Positions 1 through 5,419 of a DNA stretch of 5,419 bases are shown here, piece after piece (position 1 is the stretch's first letter; each line of letters starts with the position of its first letter). This DNA is from an uncultured Eubacteriales bacterium (GTDB lineage Bacteria; Bacillota; Clostridia; Oscillospirales; Acutalibacteraceae). The translations under genes were made by a program, and so were the position numbers. A model generated the notes under the pieces. The model worked only from the letters and a program-made list of their open reading frames with translations. It searched no databases and was not told the DNA's origin. The stretch covers positions 1 through 5,419 of the forward strand of contig ONYV01000100.1 of assembly GCA_900322105.1 (NCBI GenBank). The letters are read 5' to 3'.

Positions 1-446
1 CGACCGATATCCTCAAGGGCATAGCTGACAAGAAGATTGCCTGCTATGTCACAGACTTCGCAACAGACGATATTCTCGGTGAAGACGGCGTGATTGCTCT
101 GCCGCACCTCGGCGCATCTACTCCCGAATCTGAGGACAACTGCGCAAAGATGGCAGGCGCTGAGATCAAGGATTTCCTCGAAAACGGCAACATCAAGAAT
201 TCTGTCACTCTGCCGAACGTTTCACTTGCAAGATCGGGCGCTGCAAGAGTTTGCGTGATCGCAAAGAATGCTTCCAACGTTCTTGCTGATGTATGCGCTA
301 AGATCACCGAAAACGGCAACACCGTTGTGGCAAGCGCTAACCAGTCCAAAAAGGACTACACCTACATGATCTTCGACACCACCGCTCCTGTAGACGCTGA
401 CGCTCTCAAAGCAGTTGACGGCGTGATCCGTGTAAGAAGCATCTGA
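1..446 (+). CDS. serA: D-3-phosphoglycerate dehydrogenase, C-terminal part (5' end outside window)
   Basis: This enzyme oxidises 3-phosphoglycerate to 3-phosphohydroxypyruvate with NAD in the cytosol, the first step of serine biosynthesis. The frame is open from base 3 and ends at TGA 444-446, giving 147 visible residues. Visible residues 33-39 read PHLGAST, the 2-hydroxyacid dehydrogenase signature; His35 is the expected catalytic histidine. The stretch after it (PESEDNCAKMAGAEIKDFL) is the helix that closes the NAD-binding domain. Residues from about 82 (RVCVIAKN) to the end fit a C-terminal ACT domain, the usual site of serine control in this family. The short Firmicutes type is roughly 385-395 residues, so about 240 residues should lie upstream (family knowledge, not seen). 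A lone dehydrogenase of another hydroxyacid is possible, but the motif plus ACT tail favours SerA. The stop codon directly abuts the first hairpin of repeat copy A. Confidence 0.9.
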   Translation, partial: TDILKGIADKKIACYVTDFATDDILGEDGVIALPHLGASTPESEDNCAKMAGAEIKDFLENGNIKNSVTLPNVSLARSGAARVCVIAKNASNVLADVCAKITENGNTVVASANQSKKDYTYMIFDTTAPVDADALKAVDGVIRVRSI

Positions 447-535
447 GCGGCAAGTTGCCGCTCCCTTTTGGGGAATCATCGGTGTTCTCTCTTCGCACCG
501 CCGTCGCAGGCTGAAAAGCCTGCTTTGGGCTTACT
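447..535 (+). repeat. Hairpin-rich intergenic repeat, copy A
   Basis: This is the first of four copies. Hairpin 1 has arms GCGGCAA (447-453) and TTGCCGC (455-461) around one base. Next comes a small CCC/GGG hairpin (463-472) followed by GGAATCAT. The linker CTTCGCACCGCCG at 491-503 is also found in copies B and D. Hairpin 2 has arms GCAGGCT (506-512) and AGCCTGC (517-523) with a GAAA loop. The element ends in TTTGGGCTTACT. It starts on the base after the serA stop codon, so in the transcript it would be the first structure in the 3' UTR. Nothing suggests coding. Whether it acts as RNA structure, a REP-like DNA element or a small mobile repeat is not decided by this window. Confidence 0.85.
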
Positions 536-565
536 TTCTCACGGCATGGCGGTTCTTCATGCTAT

Positions 566-591
566 GAGTGAGGAGTTGGGAGTGAGGAGTT
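566..591 (+). repeat. Short direct repeat, GAGTGAGGAGTT twice
   Basis: Two exact 12-base copies of GAGTGAGGAGTT lie at 566-577 and 580-591, a period of 14 with two G bases between them. The repeat lies between repeat copy A and the terminator, in sequence with no gene. It may be slippage-derived or a remnant of a longer tandem array; no function is visible. Confidence 0.7.
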
Positions 592-644
592 ATCTTATCG
601 CAAGCGCAAGCCCGCACTAAGCCCACCGGGGCTATAGAATGTAC

Positions 645-705
645 AAAAAGCATTCGACAATGTATCGTTAGGTCTTTGAAGATACATTGCTCGAATGCTT
701 TTTTT
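645..705 (+). terminator. Strong intrinsic terminator, probably for serA
   Basis: A long stem pairs 645-666 (AAAAAGCATTCGA then CAATGTATC) with 681-703 (GATACATTG then CTCGAATGCTTTTT). There is one bulged base and a 14-base loop. The right arm runs into seven consecutive T at 699-705. A-rich sequence opens the left arm, so the structure could also stop transcription arriving from the right. It lies about 200 bases past the serA stop, with repeat copy A in between. serA is the only visible upstream + strand gene, so it is the likely client. Confidence 0.85.
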
Positions 706-711
706 GATAAT

Positions 712-805
712 GCCGGCGCAGAGCCTGCGCTCCCCTGTGGGGAATCATTGGTGTTCTTTCTTCGCACCGCCGCCGCAGGCTGCAAGAGCCTGCTTAGGGC
801 TTACA
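712..805 (+). repeat. Hairpin-rich intergenic repeat, copy B
   Basis: This copy has the same orientation as copy A and is very close to it from the CTCCC stretch to the end. Hairpin 1 has arms GCGCAG (716-721) and CTGCGC (725-730), a different sequence from copy A but still self-complementary. The middle hairpin is a clean CCCC-TGT-GGGG (732-742). The linker CTTCGCACCGCCG is at 760-772. Hairpin 2 has arms GCAGGCT (775-781) and AGCCTGC (787-793) around GCAAG. The end is TTAGGGCTTAC. It begins only six bases after the terminator T-run. Confidence 0.85.
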
Positions 806-887
806 TTTACAGACCTGATGCTTTATTGCACTAAAAAATGAACTTGCAAGTTATTTCTGAAGAGTGTCAACTTACAATACCCGAAAA
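806..887. other. Spacer between the inward-facing repeats, with a 12-bp palindrome
   Basis: This 82-bp AT-richer stretch lies between copy B (pointing right) and copy C (pointing left). It contains a perfect 12-base palindrome, AACTTGCAAGTT, at 841-852. I see no start codon with a ribosome binding site leading to a meaningful frame and no convincing promoter. It could be the residue of the sequence into which the repeats moved, or a dyad recognised by a protein; neither can be decided here. Confidence 0.5.
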
Positions 888-976
888 AGTAAGCCCAAAG
901 CAAGCCGTAAGGCTTGTGACGGCGGTTTAGAGGTATGACACCGACGGTACAACAATCGGGGGCGGCAGCTTGCCGT
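888..976 (-). repeat. Hairpin-rich intergenic repeat, copy C (divergent)
   Basis: Read on the - strand this copy ends in the same TTTGGGCTTACT. Hairpin 2 is CAAGCC/GGCTTG (plus-strand arms 901-906 and 911-916). It replaces the CAGGCT/AGCCTG of copies A and B at matched positions, so pairing is kept. Hairpin 1 is at 962-976, GCGGCA/TGCCGT, with one G-T pair. The linker is degraded (ACCGCCGT survives) and the middle C/G hairpin is not recognisable. This is the most diverged of the four copies. Confidence 0.75.
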
Positions 977-979
977 ATG

Positions 980-1003
980 GAATCGGGAGCGCAGTAGGTG
1001 CGG
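980..1003 (-). repeat. Extra partial repeat module next to copy C
   Basis: The 15 bases GAATCGGGAGCGCAG at 980-994 recur exactly at 1159-1173 in copy D, where they form the GGAATC-side and first arm of hairpin 1. Here the arm faces a weaker partner (CGCA 990-993, TGCG 999-1002, loop of five). It looks like a second hairpin-1 module stacked beside copy C, left by duplication or by an older truncated copy. Confidence 0.6.
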
Positions 1004-1042
1004 TAAAGTTTCAAAGAGGGATGAAGTATGAATTTATGAGGA

Positions 1043-1183
1043 AGTAAGCCCAAAGCAAGCCTTTATGGCTTGCGGCGGCGGTGCGAAGAATGCATCCCCG
1101 CGGGATGCCGCACCGTCATATTGCGGAACTGAATGTACAACTCAAATGAACAAACAGCGAATCGGGAGCGCAGGCTCTGCGCT
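1043..1183 (-). repeat. Hairpin-rich intergenic repeat, copy D (expanded)
   Basis: Read on the - strand it ends in the shared GGGCTTACT. Hairpin 2 has arms GCAAGCC (1055-1061) and GGCTTGC (1067-1073) around five bases. The CTTCGCACCGCCG linker (plus-strand 1076-1088) is intact. The middle hairpin is longer than elsewhere: GCATCCC (1092-1098) and GGGATGC (1102-1108). About 50 bases not seen in copies A-C separate this from hairpin 1, AGCGCAG (1167-1173) and CTGCGCT (1177-1183). The extra stretch includes the first possible ATG of the pnuC remnant. The left edge also supplies the TAA seen in AAGTAAGCCC. Confidence 0.75.
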
Positions 1184-1675
1184 GGATACTACGGAGAAAT
1201 GATGACCTATGTGGGCATGACACTGCCAATGTCTGTTGTCAGCCTGATCTCGTGGGTGCGGCATCCTTTTCGGGACAGCGCACAGGTCACGGTGGCAAAG
1301 GTCAGCAAAAAGGCGGCGTCGGTCATGATCGTGCTGAGTGTTCTTGTTACGGTCGGATTTTACTTTATTTTGCGTGCGCTCGGAAATGCAAATCTGCTGT
1401 TCAGCACTTTTTCCGTTACAACGAGTTTTGCCGCGGCGTTTCTCACATTCCTGCGCAGTCCGTATTTTGCGCTTGCTTATGCGCTGAATGATGCTGTGCT
1501 GATCGTTTTGTGGAGTCTTGCGTCTGTTTCCGATCTGTCGTATATCCCCATGATCGTGTGCTTCGGTGTGTTCCTCATCAACGATACTTACGGCTTTCTC
1601 AGCTGGCGCAAAATGGCAAAAATGCAGTCGCAGTCGGCACGGAACGGTCAGCCGAAACATTCACCTGAAAAATGA
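1133..1675 (+). pseudogene. pnuC: PnuC-family nicotinamide riboside/vitamin transporter, 5'-truncated
   Basis: PnuC proteins are membrane facilitators for nicotinamide riboside or related vitamins, trapped inside by phosphorylation. The frame is open for 180 codons, preceded immediately by an in-frame TGA at 1130-1132. Residues 1-18 are translated from repeat copy D and have no family character. From residue 19 the sequence fits PnuC: YYGEMMTYVGM, then a LISW motif at 38-41, YFALAYALNDAVLIVLW at 111-127 and INDTYGFLSW at 149-158. Hydrophobic segments lie near 24-42, 63-82, 88-107, 112-132 and 136-157. Full PnuC proteins are usually about 200-250 residues with a roughly 80-residue N-terminal membrane section. 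That section is absent, and no other upstream frame supplies it. No promoter or good ribosome site precedes 1133; a weak GGAG precedes ATG 1199/1202. The frame has no internal stop, so the loss may be recent, or a shortened product may be made. The substrate is not determined by sequence. Confidence 0.75.
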
Positions 1676-1769
1676 GCGGAGTCTGATGAATGTACTTTGC
1701 AAATTCACAGCATGAGGAAGTTTCATGTCGAAAGCGGATACAAAATATAAATTATTTACATTTTTCCAC
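1676..1769. other. Spacer upstream of the PFOR promoter
   Basis: Between the pnuC remnant stop and the promoter -35 I see no terminator: there is no stem followed by a T-run. The only symmetry is a weak CATGA/TCATG pair around 1710-1727. The second half becomes A/T-rich, as is common upstream of a strong promoter (possible UP-element-like sequence at 1740-1768). No Rex-type TTGTTAA dyad was found. Confidence 0.4.
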
Positions 1770-1798
1770 TTTACATAAGGAGAAAAAAGTGTTAAAAT
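1770..1798 (+). promoter_or_regulatory. Sigma-A type promoter with extended -10 for PFOR
   Basis: The -35 is TTTACA at 1770-1775 and the -10 is TAAAAT at 1793-1798, with an exact 17-bp spacer. A TG at 1790-1791 makes it an extended -10. Each hexamer is one base from consensus (TTGACA, TATAAT). Transcription would start near 1805, giving a leader of about 85 bases. This places PFOR under its own promoter, independent of the pnuC remnant. Confidence 0.8.
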
Positions 1799-1806
1799 GA
1801 TGAATG

Positions 1807-1830
1807 AGACAGTGTGGAAACGCAGTGTCT
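1807..1830 (+). promoter_or_regulatory. 5'-UTR hairpin with GAAA tetraloop
   Basis: The arms are AGACA (1807-1811) with TGTCT (1826-1830), a G-G mismatch, then TGTG (1813-1816) with CGCA (1821-1824) closing a GAAA loop. It would lie at the very 5' end of the PFOR transcript. A 5'-terminal stem-loop commonly protects an mRNA from decay; that role is inference. I do not recognise a riboswitch class. Confidence 0.5.
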
Positions 1831-1844
1831 GTAAAATGATACTC

Positions 1845-1867
1845 TTTAAGATGTACAAAATCTTAAA
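1845..1867 (+). promoter_or_regulatory. 5'-UTR hairpin just before the PFOR ribosome site
   Basis: Perfect 8-base arms TTTAAGAT (1845-1852) and ATCTTAAA (1860-1867) enclose a 7-base loop. The stem is A/T-rich and ends six bases before the Shine-Dalgarno. It has no T-run, so it is not a terminator. It could mildly affect ribosome access or be a protein-binding dyad. Confidence 0.45.
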
Positions 1868-1873
1868 ATAAAA

Positions 1874-1880
1874 AAGGAGG
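1874..1880 (+). promoter_or_regulatory. Strong ribosome binding site for PFOR
   Basis: AAGGAGG at 1874-1880 stands nine bases before ATG 1890. It fixes the start at 1890 rather than at the in-frame ATGs at 1902 or 1911, which lie too far from it. Confidence 0.9.
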
Positions 1881-1889
1881 ACATTTCCT

Positions 1890-4800
1890 ATGGCAAGAAA
1901 AATGAAAACCATGGACGGTAATAATGCTGCGGCTCATGTAGCCTATGCCTTCACCGAAGTGGCAGGTATTTACCCCATTACTCCGTCCAGCCCGATGGCA
2001 GACTATGTAGACCAGTGGTCGGCTCAGGGTCTCAAGAACATCTTCGGAACCACTGTTAAAGTATCCGAGATGCAGTCCGAAGCAGGTGCTTCAGGTACCG
2101 TTCACGGCTCTCTGAACGCAGGCGCACTCACCACCACCTTTACCGCTTCTCAGGGTCTTCTGCTGATGATCCCGAATATGTACAAGATCGCAGGTGAATT
2201 GCTCCCGGGCGTGTTCCATGTATCCGCTCGCTGCGTTGCTTCTCATGCGCTGAATATCTTCGGCGACCATTCCGACGTGTATGCCTGTCGTCAGACCGGT
2301 TTTGCGATGCTCGCAGAAACCAATACACAGGAAGTAATGGATCTCGCTCCTGTTGCTCACCTTGCAGCAATCGAAGGCAGAGTTCCTTTCATCAACTTCT
2401 TCGACGGTTTCAGAACCTCTCACGAGATCCAGAAGATCGCTGTATGGGATTATGAAGACCTCAAAGAAATGTGCAATATGGACGCTGTAAAAGCATTCAG
2501 AAAGAGAGCGCTCAATCCTGAGCATCCCGTGATGAGAGGTTCTCATGAAAACGGCGATATCTTCTTCCAGCACAGAGAAGCCTGCAACAAATACTATGAA
2601 GCAGTTCCTGAGATCGTTGAAAAGTATATGGGCAAGATCAACGAAAAGCTCGGTACGGATTATCAGCTCTTCAACTACTACGGCGCTGAGGATGCTGAAA
2701 GAGTCATCATCGCTATGGGCTCTATCTGCGACGTGGCAGAAGAAGTGATCGACTATATGAACGCTCGCGGCGAAAAGGTTGGTCTTGTCAAAGTAAGACT
2801 TTACCGTCCGTTCAGAGCTGACAAGCTCGTTGCCGCTATCCCTGCGACCTGTAAGAAGATCGCTGTTCTCGACAGAACAAAGGAACCCGGCGCACTGGGC
2901 GAGCCTCTGTTCCTCGATGTTATCGCAGCTCTCTCCGCACAGGGCAGAACCGGCATTCAGGTCATCGGCGGCCGCTATGGTCTCGGCTCTAAGGATACTC
3001 CTCCTTCCAGCGTATTCGCTGTATATGACGAACTGGCTAAGGACGCTCCCAAGGCTCAGTTCACCATCGGCATCAACGATGACGTTACCTGTCTCTCTCT
3101 CGAAGAGAAGCCCGCTCCGAACACCGCGGCAGAAGGCACCATCGAGTGCAAGTTCTGGGGTCTCGGCGGTGACGGTACAGTCGGCGCTAACAAGAACTCT
3201 ATCAAGATCATCGGTGACTATACTCAGAAGTATGTTCAGGCTTACTTCCAGTATGACTCAAAGAAAACAGGCGGCGTAACGATCTCTCACCTGCGTTTTG
3301 GTGACAAGCCGATCAAGAGCCCCTATTATATCAATAAGGCTGACTTTGTTGCCTGCCATAACCCGTCTTATATTCTCAAAGGCTACAAGATGGTGCAGGA
3401 TGTTAAGCCCGGCGGCGTATTCCTCATCAACTGCCAGTGGAGCGCAGAAGATCTGGATAAGCACCTCAACGCTGAAACAAAGCAGTATATCGCAAAGAAC
3501 AACATCCAGCTCTATACTGTAAACGCTATCGACCTTGCTGAGCAGATCGGCATGGGCAAGCGTACCAATACGATCCTTCAGGCTGCTTTCTTTGCTCTGG
3601 CAAAGGTTATGCCGATCGAAGAGGCTGTTCAGCATATGAAGGACGCTGCAACCAAGTCCTACCTCAAGAAAGGTCAGGATATCGTTGACATGAACCACAA
3701 GGCAATCGATGCAGGCGTTACCGCATTTGTCAAGGTAGACGTTCCTGCTGCATGGGCTGACGCAACAGATACTGCTGCTGACAGCAAGCTCTGCGGCAGA
3801 GAAAAGACCGTGAAGATGGTTGAGACCATTCTCGAGCCTGTTGACAAGATGGACGGCGACTCTCTGCCGGTATCTGCATTCGTTGATCATGTTGACGGTA
3901 CTTTTGAACTGGGCGCATCCGCATACGAGAAGCGCGGCGTTGCTGTAATGGTTCCCGAATGGAATCAGGACACCTGCGCTAAGTGTAACAAGTGTTCGTT
4001 TGTCTGCCCGCACGCTACGATCAGACCGTTCGCTCTCAGCGAAGAAGAGGCTGCCGCAGCTCCCGAAAACACCAAGATCGCTCCGAAGCCTGTTGTTAAG
4101 ACAGACTATAAGTATACATTGGCTATCTCTCCGATGGATTGTATGGGCTGCTCCGTCTGTGTAGGCGTTTGCCCGACAAAGTCTCTGAAGATGGTTCCTG
4201 CTGAAACTCAGTACGATCAGCAGAAGGTATTTGATTACTGTGTTGCAAACGTAACAGAGAAGCCCGAAGTTGCTTCCAATGCTACGATCATCAGCAGCCA
4301 GTACAAGCAGCCGCTGCTTGAGTTCTCAGGCTCCTGCGCAGGATGTGCAGAAACATCCTATGCTCGTCTGGTCACTCAGCTCTTCGGCGACAGAATGTAT
4401 ATCTCCAACGCAACAGGATGTTCTTCCATCTGGGGCGGTCCTGCTGCAACCTGTCCTTACACAGTCAACAAGGACGGTCACGGTCCTGCATGGGCTAACT
4501 CTCTGTTTGAAGATAACGCAGAGCATGGCTTTGGTATGTATCTCGGTCAGAAGGCGATCCGTGAAAGACTGATCGCAGAGCTGGAAGAGATCGCTGCAGG
4601 CGAAAAAGCACCTGAAAGCGTAAAGGCTGCGATCGCAGACTTTATGGCAACTAAGGAAGACGGCGAGAAGAACACCGCCGCTGCTAACGCTGTGATCGCT
4701 GAGCTTGAAAAGCTCGATTGTGACTGCAAGAACAGACTGGATGTTCTCGAAAATAAAGAGTTCCTTGCCAAGAAGTCCGTATGGATCTTTGGCGGCGACG

Positions 4801-5419
4801 GCTGGGCTTATGATATCGGCTTTGGCGGTGTTGACCACGTATTGGCATCGGGCGAAGACGTCAACATCATGGTATTCGATACCGAAGTTTACTCCAACAC
4901 AGGCGGACAGGCTTCTAAGGCTTCACAGATCGGTCAGGTCGCACAGTTTGCCGCAGCAGGTAAGTCGATCGCTAAGAAGAGCCTTGCTGATATCGCTATG
5001 TCGTATGGCTATATCTATGTTGCGCAGATCGCAATGGGCGCAGATCAGAACCAGACCTTGAAGGCTATCAAGGAAGCAGAAGCATATCCGGGTCCGTCAC
5101 TCATCATCGGCTACGCTCCCTGCGAGATGCACTCCATCAAGGGCGGCATGAAGAACTGTCAGGCTGAGATGAAGAAGGCTGTTGACTGCGGTTACTGGAA
5201 TATGTTCCGTTACAACCCTGCTCTCAAGGCAGAAGGCAAGAACCCCTTCACCCTCGACAGCAAAGCACCTTCCACCTCTTACCGTGACTTTATCCTTGGT
5301 GAAGCTCGTTACAGCGCTCTCACACGTTCCTTCCCCGAAAGAGCGGAAGAACTCTTCCGGAAGGCTGAGGACAAGTCCGTAGACCGCTACGAAGAACTCA
5401 AACTCCGCGCCGGCAAATA
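1890..5419 (+). CDS. nifJ: Pyruvate:ferredoxin (flavodoxin) oxidoreductase, essentially complete
   Basis: This cytosolic enzyme converts pyruvate and CoA to acetyl-CoA and CO2, reducing ferredoxin or flavodoxin. The fused single-chain form is typically about 1170-1200 residues; 1176 codons are visible without a stop, then TA at the window edge, probably the stop. Residues match Desulfovibrio africanus PFOR landmarks. YPITPSSP at 28-35 contains Thr31, Glu64 is the cofactor-activating acid, and Arg114 is in SARCVASHALN. The gamma-type domain begins near 416 (GTIECKFWGLGGDGTVGANK). Two ferredoxin-type [4Fe-4S] motifs follow: Cys696/699/702/706 and Cys751/754/757/761, each CxxCxxCxxxCP. The proximal cluster would use Cys816, Cys819, Cys844 and Cys1078. 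Thiamine diphosphate/magnesium binding is shown by GGDGWAYDIG at 968-977 and Asn1003 in SNTGGQ. No long C-terminal oxygen-protection extension like that of D. africanus is present if it stops here. An isolated 2-oxoacid oxidoreductase of other specificity is unlikely given Thr31 and Arg114. Confidence 0.97.
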   Translation, partial: MARKMKTMDGNNAAAHVAYAFTEVAGIYPITPSSPMADYVDQWSAQGLKNIFGTTVKVSEMQSEAGASGTVHGSLNAGALTTTFTASQGLLLMIPNMYKIAGELLPGVFHVSARCVASHALNIFGDHSDVYACRQTGFAMLAETNTQEVMDLAPVAHLAAIEGRVPFINFFDGFRTSHEIQKIAVWDYEDLKEMCNMDAVKAFRKRALNPEHPVMRGSHENGDIFFQHREACNKYYEAVPEIVEKYMGKINEKLGTDYQLFNYYGAEDAERVIIAMGSICDVAEEVIDYMNARGEKVGLVKVRLYRPFRADKLVAAIPATCKKIAVLDRTKEPGALGEPLFLDVIAALSAQGRTGIQVIGGRYGLGSKDTPPSSVFAVYDELAKDAPKAQFTIGINDDVTCLSLEEKPAPNTAAEGTIECKFWGLGGDGTVGANKNSIKIIGDYTQKYVQAYFQYDSKKTGGVTISHLRFGDKPIKSPYYINKADFVACHNPSYILKGYKMVQDVKPGGVFLINCQWSAEDLDKHLNAETKQYIAKNNIQLYTVNAIDLAEQIGMGKRTNTILQAAFFALAKVMPIEEAVQHMKDAATKSYLKKGQDIVDMNHKAIDAGVTAFVKVDVPAAWADATDTAADSKLCGREKTVKMVETILEPVDKMDGDSLPVSAFVDHVDGTFELGASAYEKRGVAVMVPEWNQDTCAKCNKCSFVCPHATIRPFALSEEEAAAAPENTKIAPKPVVKTDYKYTLAISPMDCMGCSVCVGVCPTKSLKMVPAETQYDQQKVFDYCVANVTEKPEVASNATIISSQYKQPLLEFSGSCAGCAETSYARLVTQLFGDRMYISNATGCSSIWGGPAATCPYTVNKDGHGPAWANSLFEDNAEHGFGMYLGQKAIRERLIAELEEIAAGEKAPESVKAAIADFMATKEDGEKNTAAANAVIAELEKLDCDCKNRLDVLENKEFLAKKSVWIFGGDGWAYDIGFGGVDHVLASGEDVNIMVFDTEVYSNTGGQASKASQIGQVAQFAAAGKSIAKKSLADIAMSYGYIYVAQIAMGADQNQTLKAIKEAEAYPGPSLIIGYAPCEMHSIKGGMKNCQAEMKKAVDCGYWNMFRYNPALKAEGKNPFTLDSKAPSTSYRDFILGEARYSALTRSFPERAEELFRKAEDKSVDRYEELKLRAGK

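Larger units (their letters stand above)
447..1132. other. Gene-poor intergenic region built of hairpin repeats
   Basis: About 690 bp between the serA stop and the first possible start of the pnuC remnant. I find no reading frame with a recognisable protein. Frames that stay open here run through the repeats and change identity from copy to copy. The content is repeat copy A, a spacer with a short direct repeat, a strong terminator, copy B, an 82-bp AT-richer spacer, copy C with an extra partial module, a 39-bp spacer and the start of copy D. Copies A and B point right and C and D point left, so the array is roughly symmetric about 845. Confidence 0.75.

Noticed and set aside
1021..1047. Tiny frame ATG to TAA of eight codons preceded by AAAGAGGG
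   Set aside because: Too short to support; the stop is supplied by the edge of repeat copy D. Possibly a remnant, but nothing identifies it.
531..1053. Open frames on the - strand through the repeat region (531-785, 823-1053)
   Set aside because: They run through repeat copies and the terminator, have no ribosome site, and match no family I know; their residues follow the repeat sequence.
447..1183. CRISPR array
   Set aside because: The repeats are about 90 bp, differ between copies, alternate in orientation and have irregular spacing, unlike CRISPR repeats and spacers.
1142..1660. Long - strand open frame of 172 codons opposite the pnuC remnant
   Set aside because: The + strand frame has clear membrane segments and PnuC motifs. 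The reverse reading is low-complexity, His/Arg-rich shadow sequence.
637..1860. Recurring GAATGTAC (637, 1131, 1688) and ATGTACAAAA (639, 1851)
   Set aside because: The contexts differ (terminator arm, copy D insert, spacer, UTR loop) and the words are short; I cannot distinguish this from chance.
1676..1889. Known riboswitch or Rex operator upstream of PFOR
   Set aside because: No T-box, NAD, or other riboswitch core is recognisable in the roughly 85-base leader, and no TTGTTAA-type dyad is present.
3258..4013. Long - strand open frame of 251 codons opposite PFOR
   Set aside because: It is antisense to a fully conserved PFOR frame including the first ferredoxin-type cluster. Its length reflects codon bias of the real gene.

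Overview
The window looks like chromosome of an anaerobic, ferredoxin-dependent member of the Clostridia. A Ruminococcus-like or other Oscillospiraceae gut bacterium is my best guess. The reasons are a single-chain pyruvate:ferredoxin oxidoreductase, a Firmicutes-style short SerA, a strong AAGGAGG ribosome binding site, AGA-rich arginine usage and roughly even base composition. The taxonomic call is inference; no marker RNA is present.

Layout, all genes on the + strand. (1) 1-446: the last 147 codons of D-3-phosphoglycerate dehydrogenase (serA), with the catalytic His motif and a C-terminal ACT-like domain. (2) 447-1186: about 700 bp with no convincing intact gene, built largely from at least four copies of one hairpin-rich repeat. 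Two copies point right (447-535, 712-805) and two point left (888-976, 1043-1183). Part of the repeat occurs once more at 980-1003. A long, nearly perfect terminator hairpin lies at 645-705. (3) 1133-1675: the C-terminal two thirds of a PnuC-family vitamin/nucleoside transporter. Its recognisable homology begins at 1187, a few bases past the edge of the last repeat copy, so it looks like a 5'-truncated gene. (4) 1676-1889: the PFOR control region, with an extended -10 promoter, two small 5'-UTR hairpins and a strong Shine-Dalgarno. (5) 1890-5419: an essentially complete pyruvate:ferredoxin oxidoreductase of 1176 visible codons. All expected thiamine diphosphate ligands, pyruvate ligands and three [4Fe-4S] cysteine sets are present. 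The window ends two bases into the next codon (TA-), probably the stop.

The genes do not form one pathway. SerA starts serine biosynthesis, PnuC would import a pyridine-nucleoside-type precursor, and PFOR is the central pyruvate-oxidising enzyme of fermentation with its own promoter. The most interesting part is the repeat array. Different copies keep the same hairpins with different but matching arm sequences, which suggests selection on structure. One copy sits exactly where the transporter gene has lost its front end. I see no evidence of a wholly new multi-gene system here.
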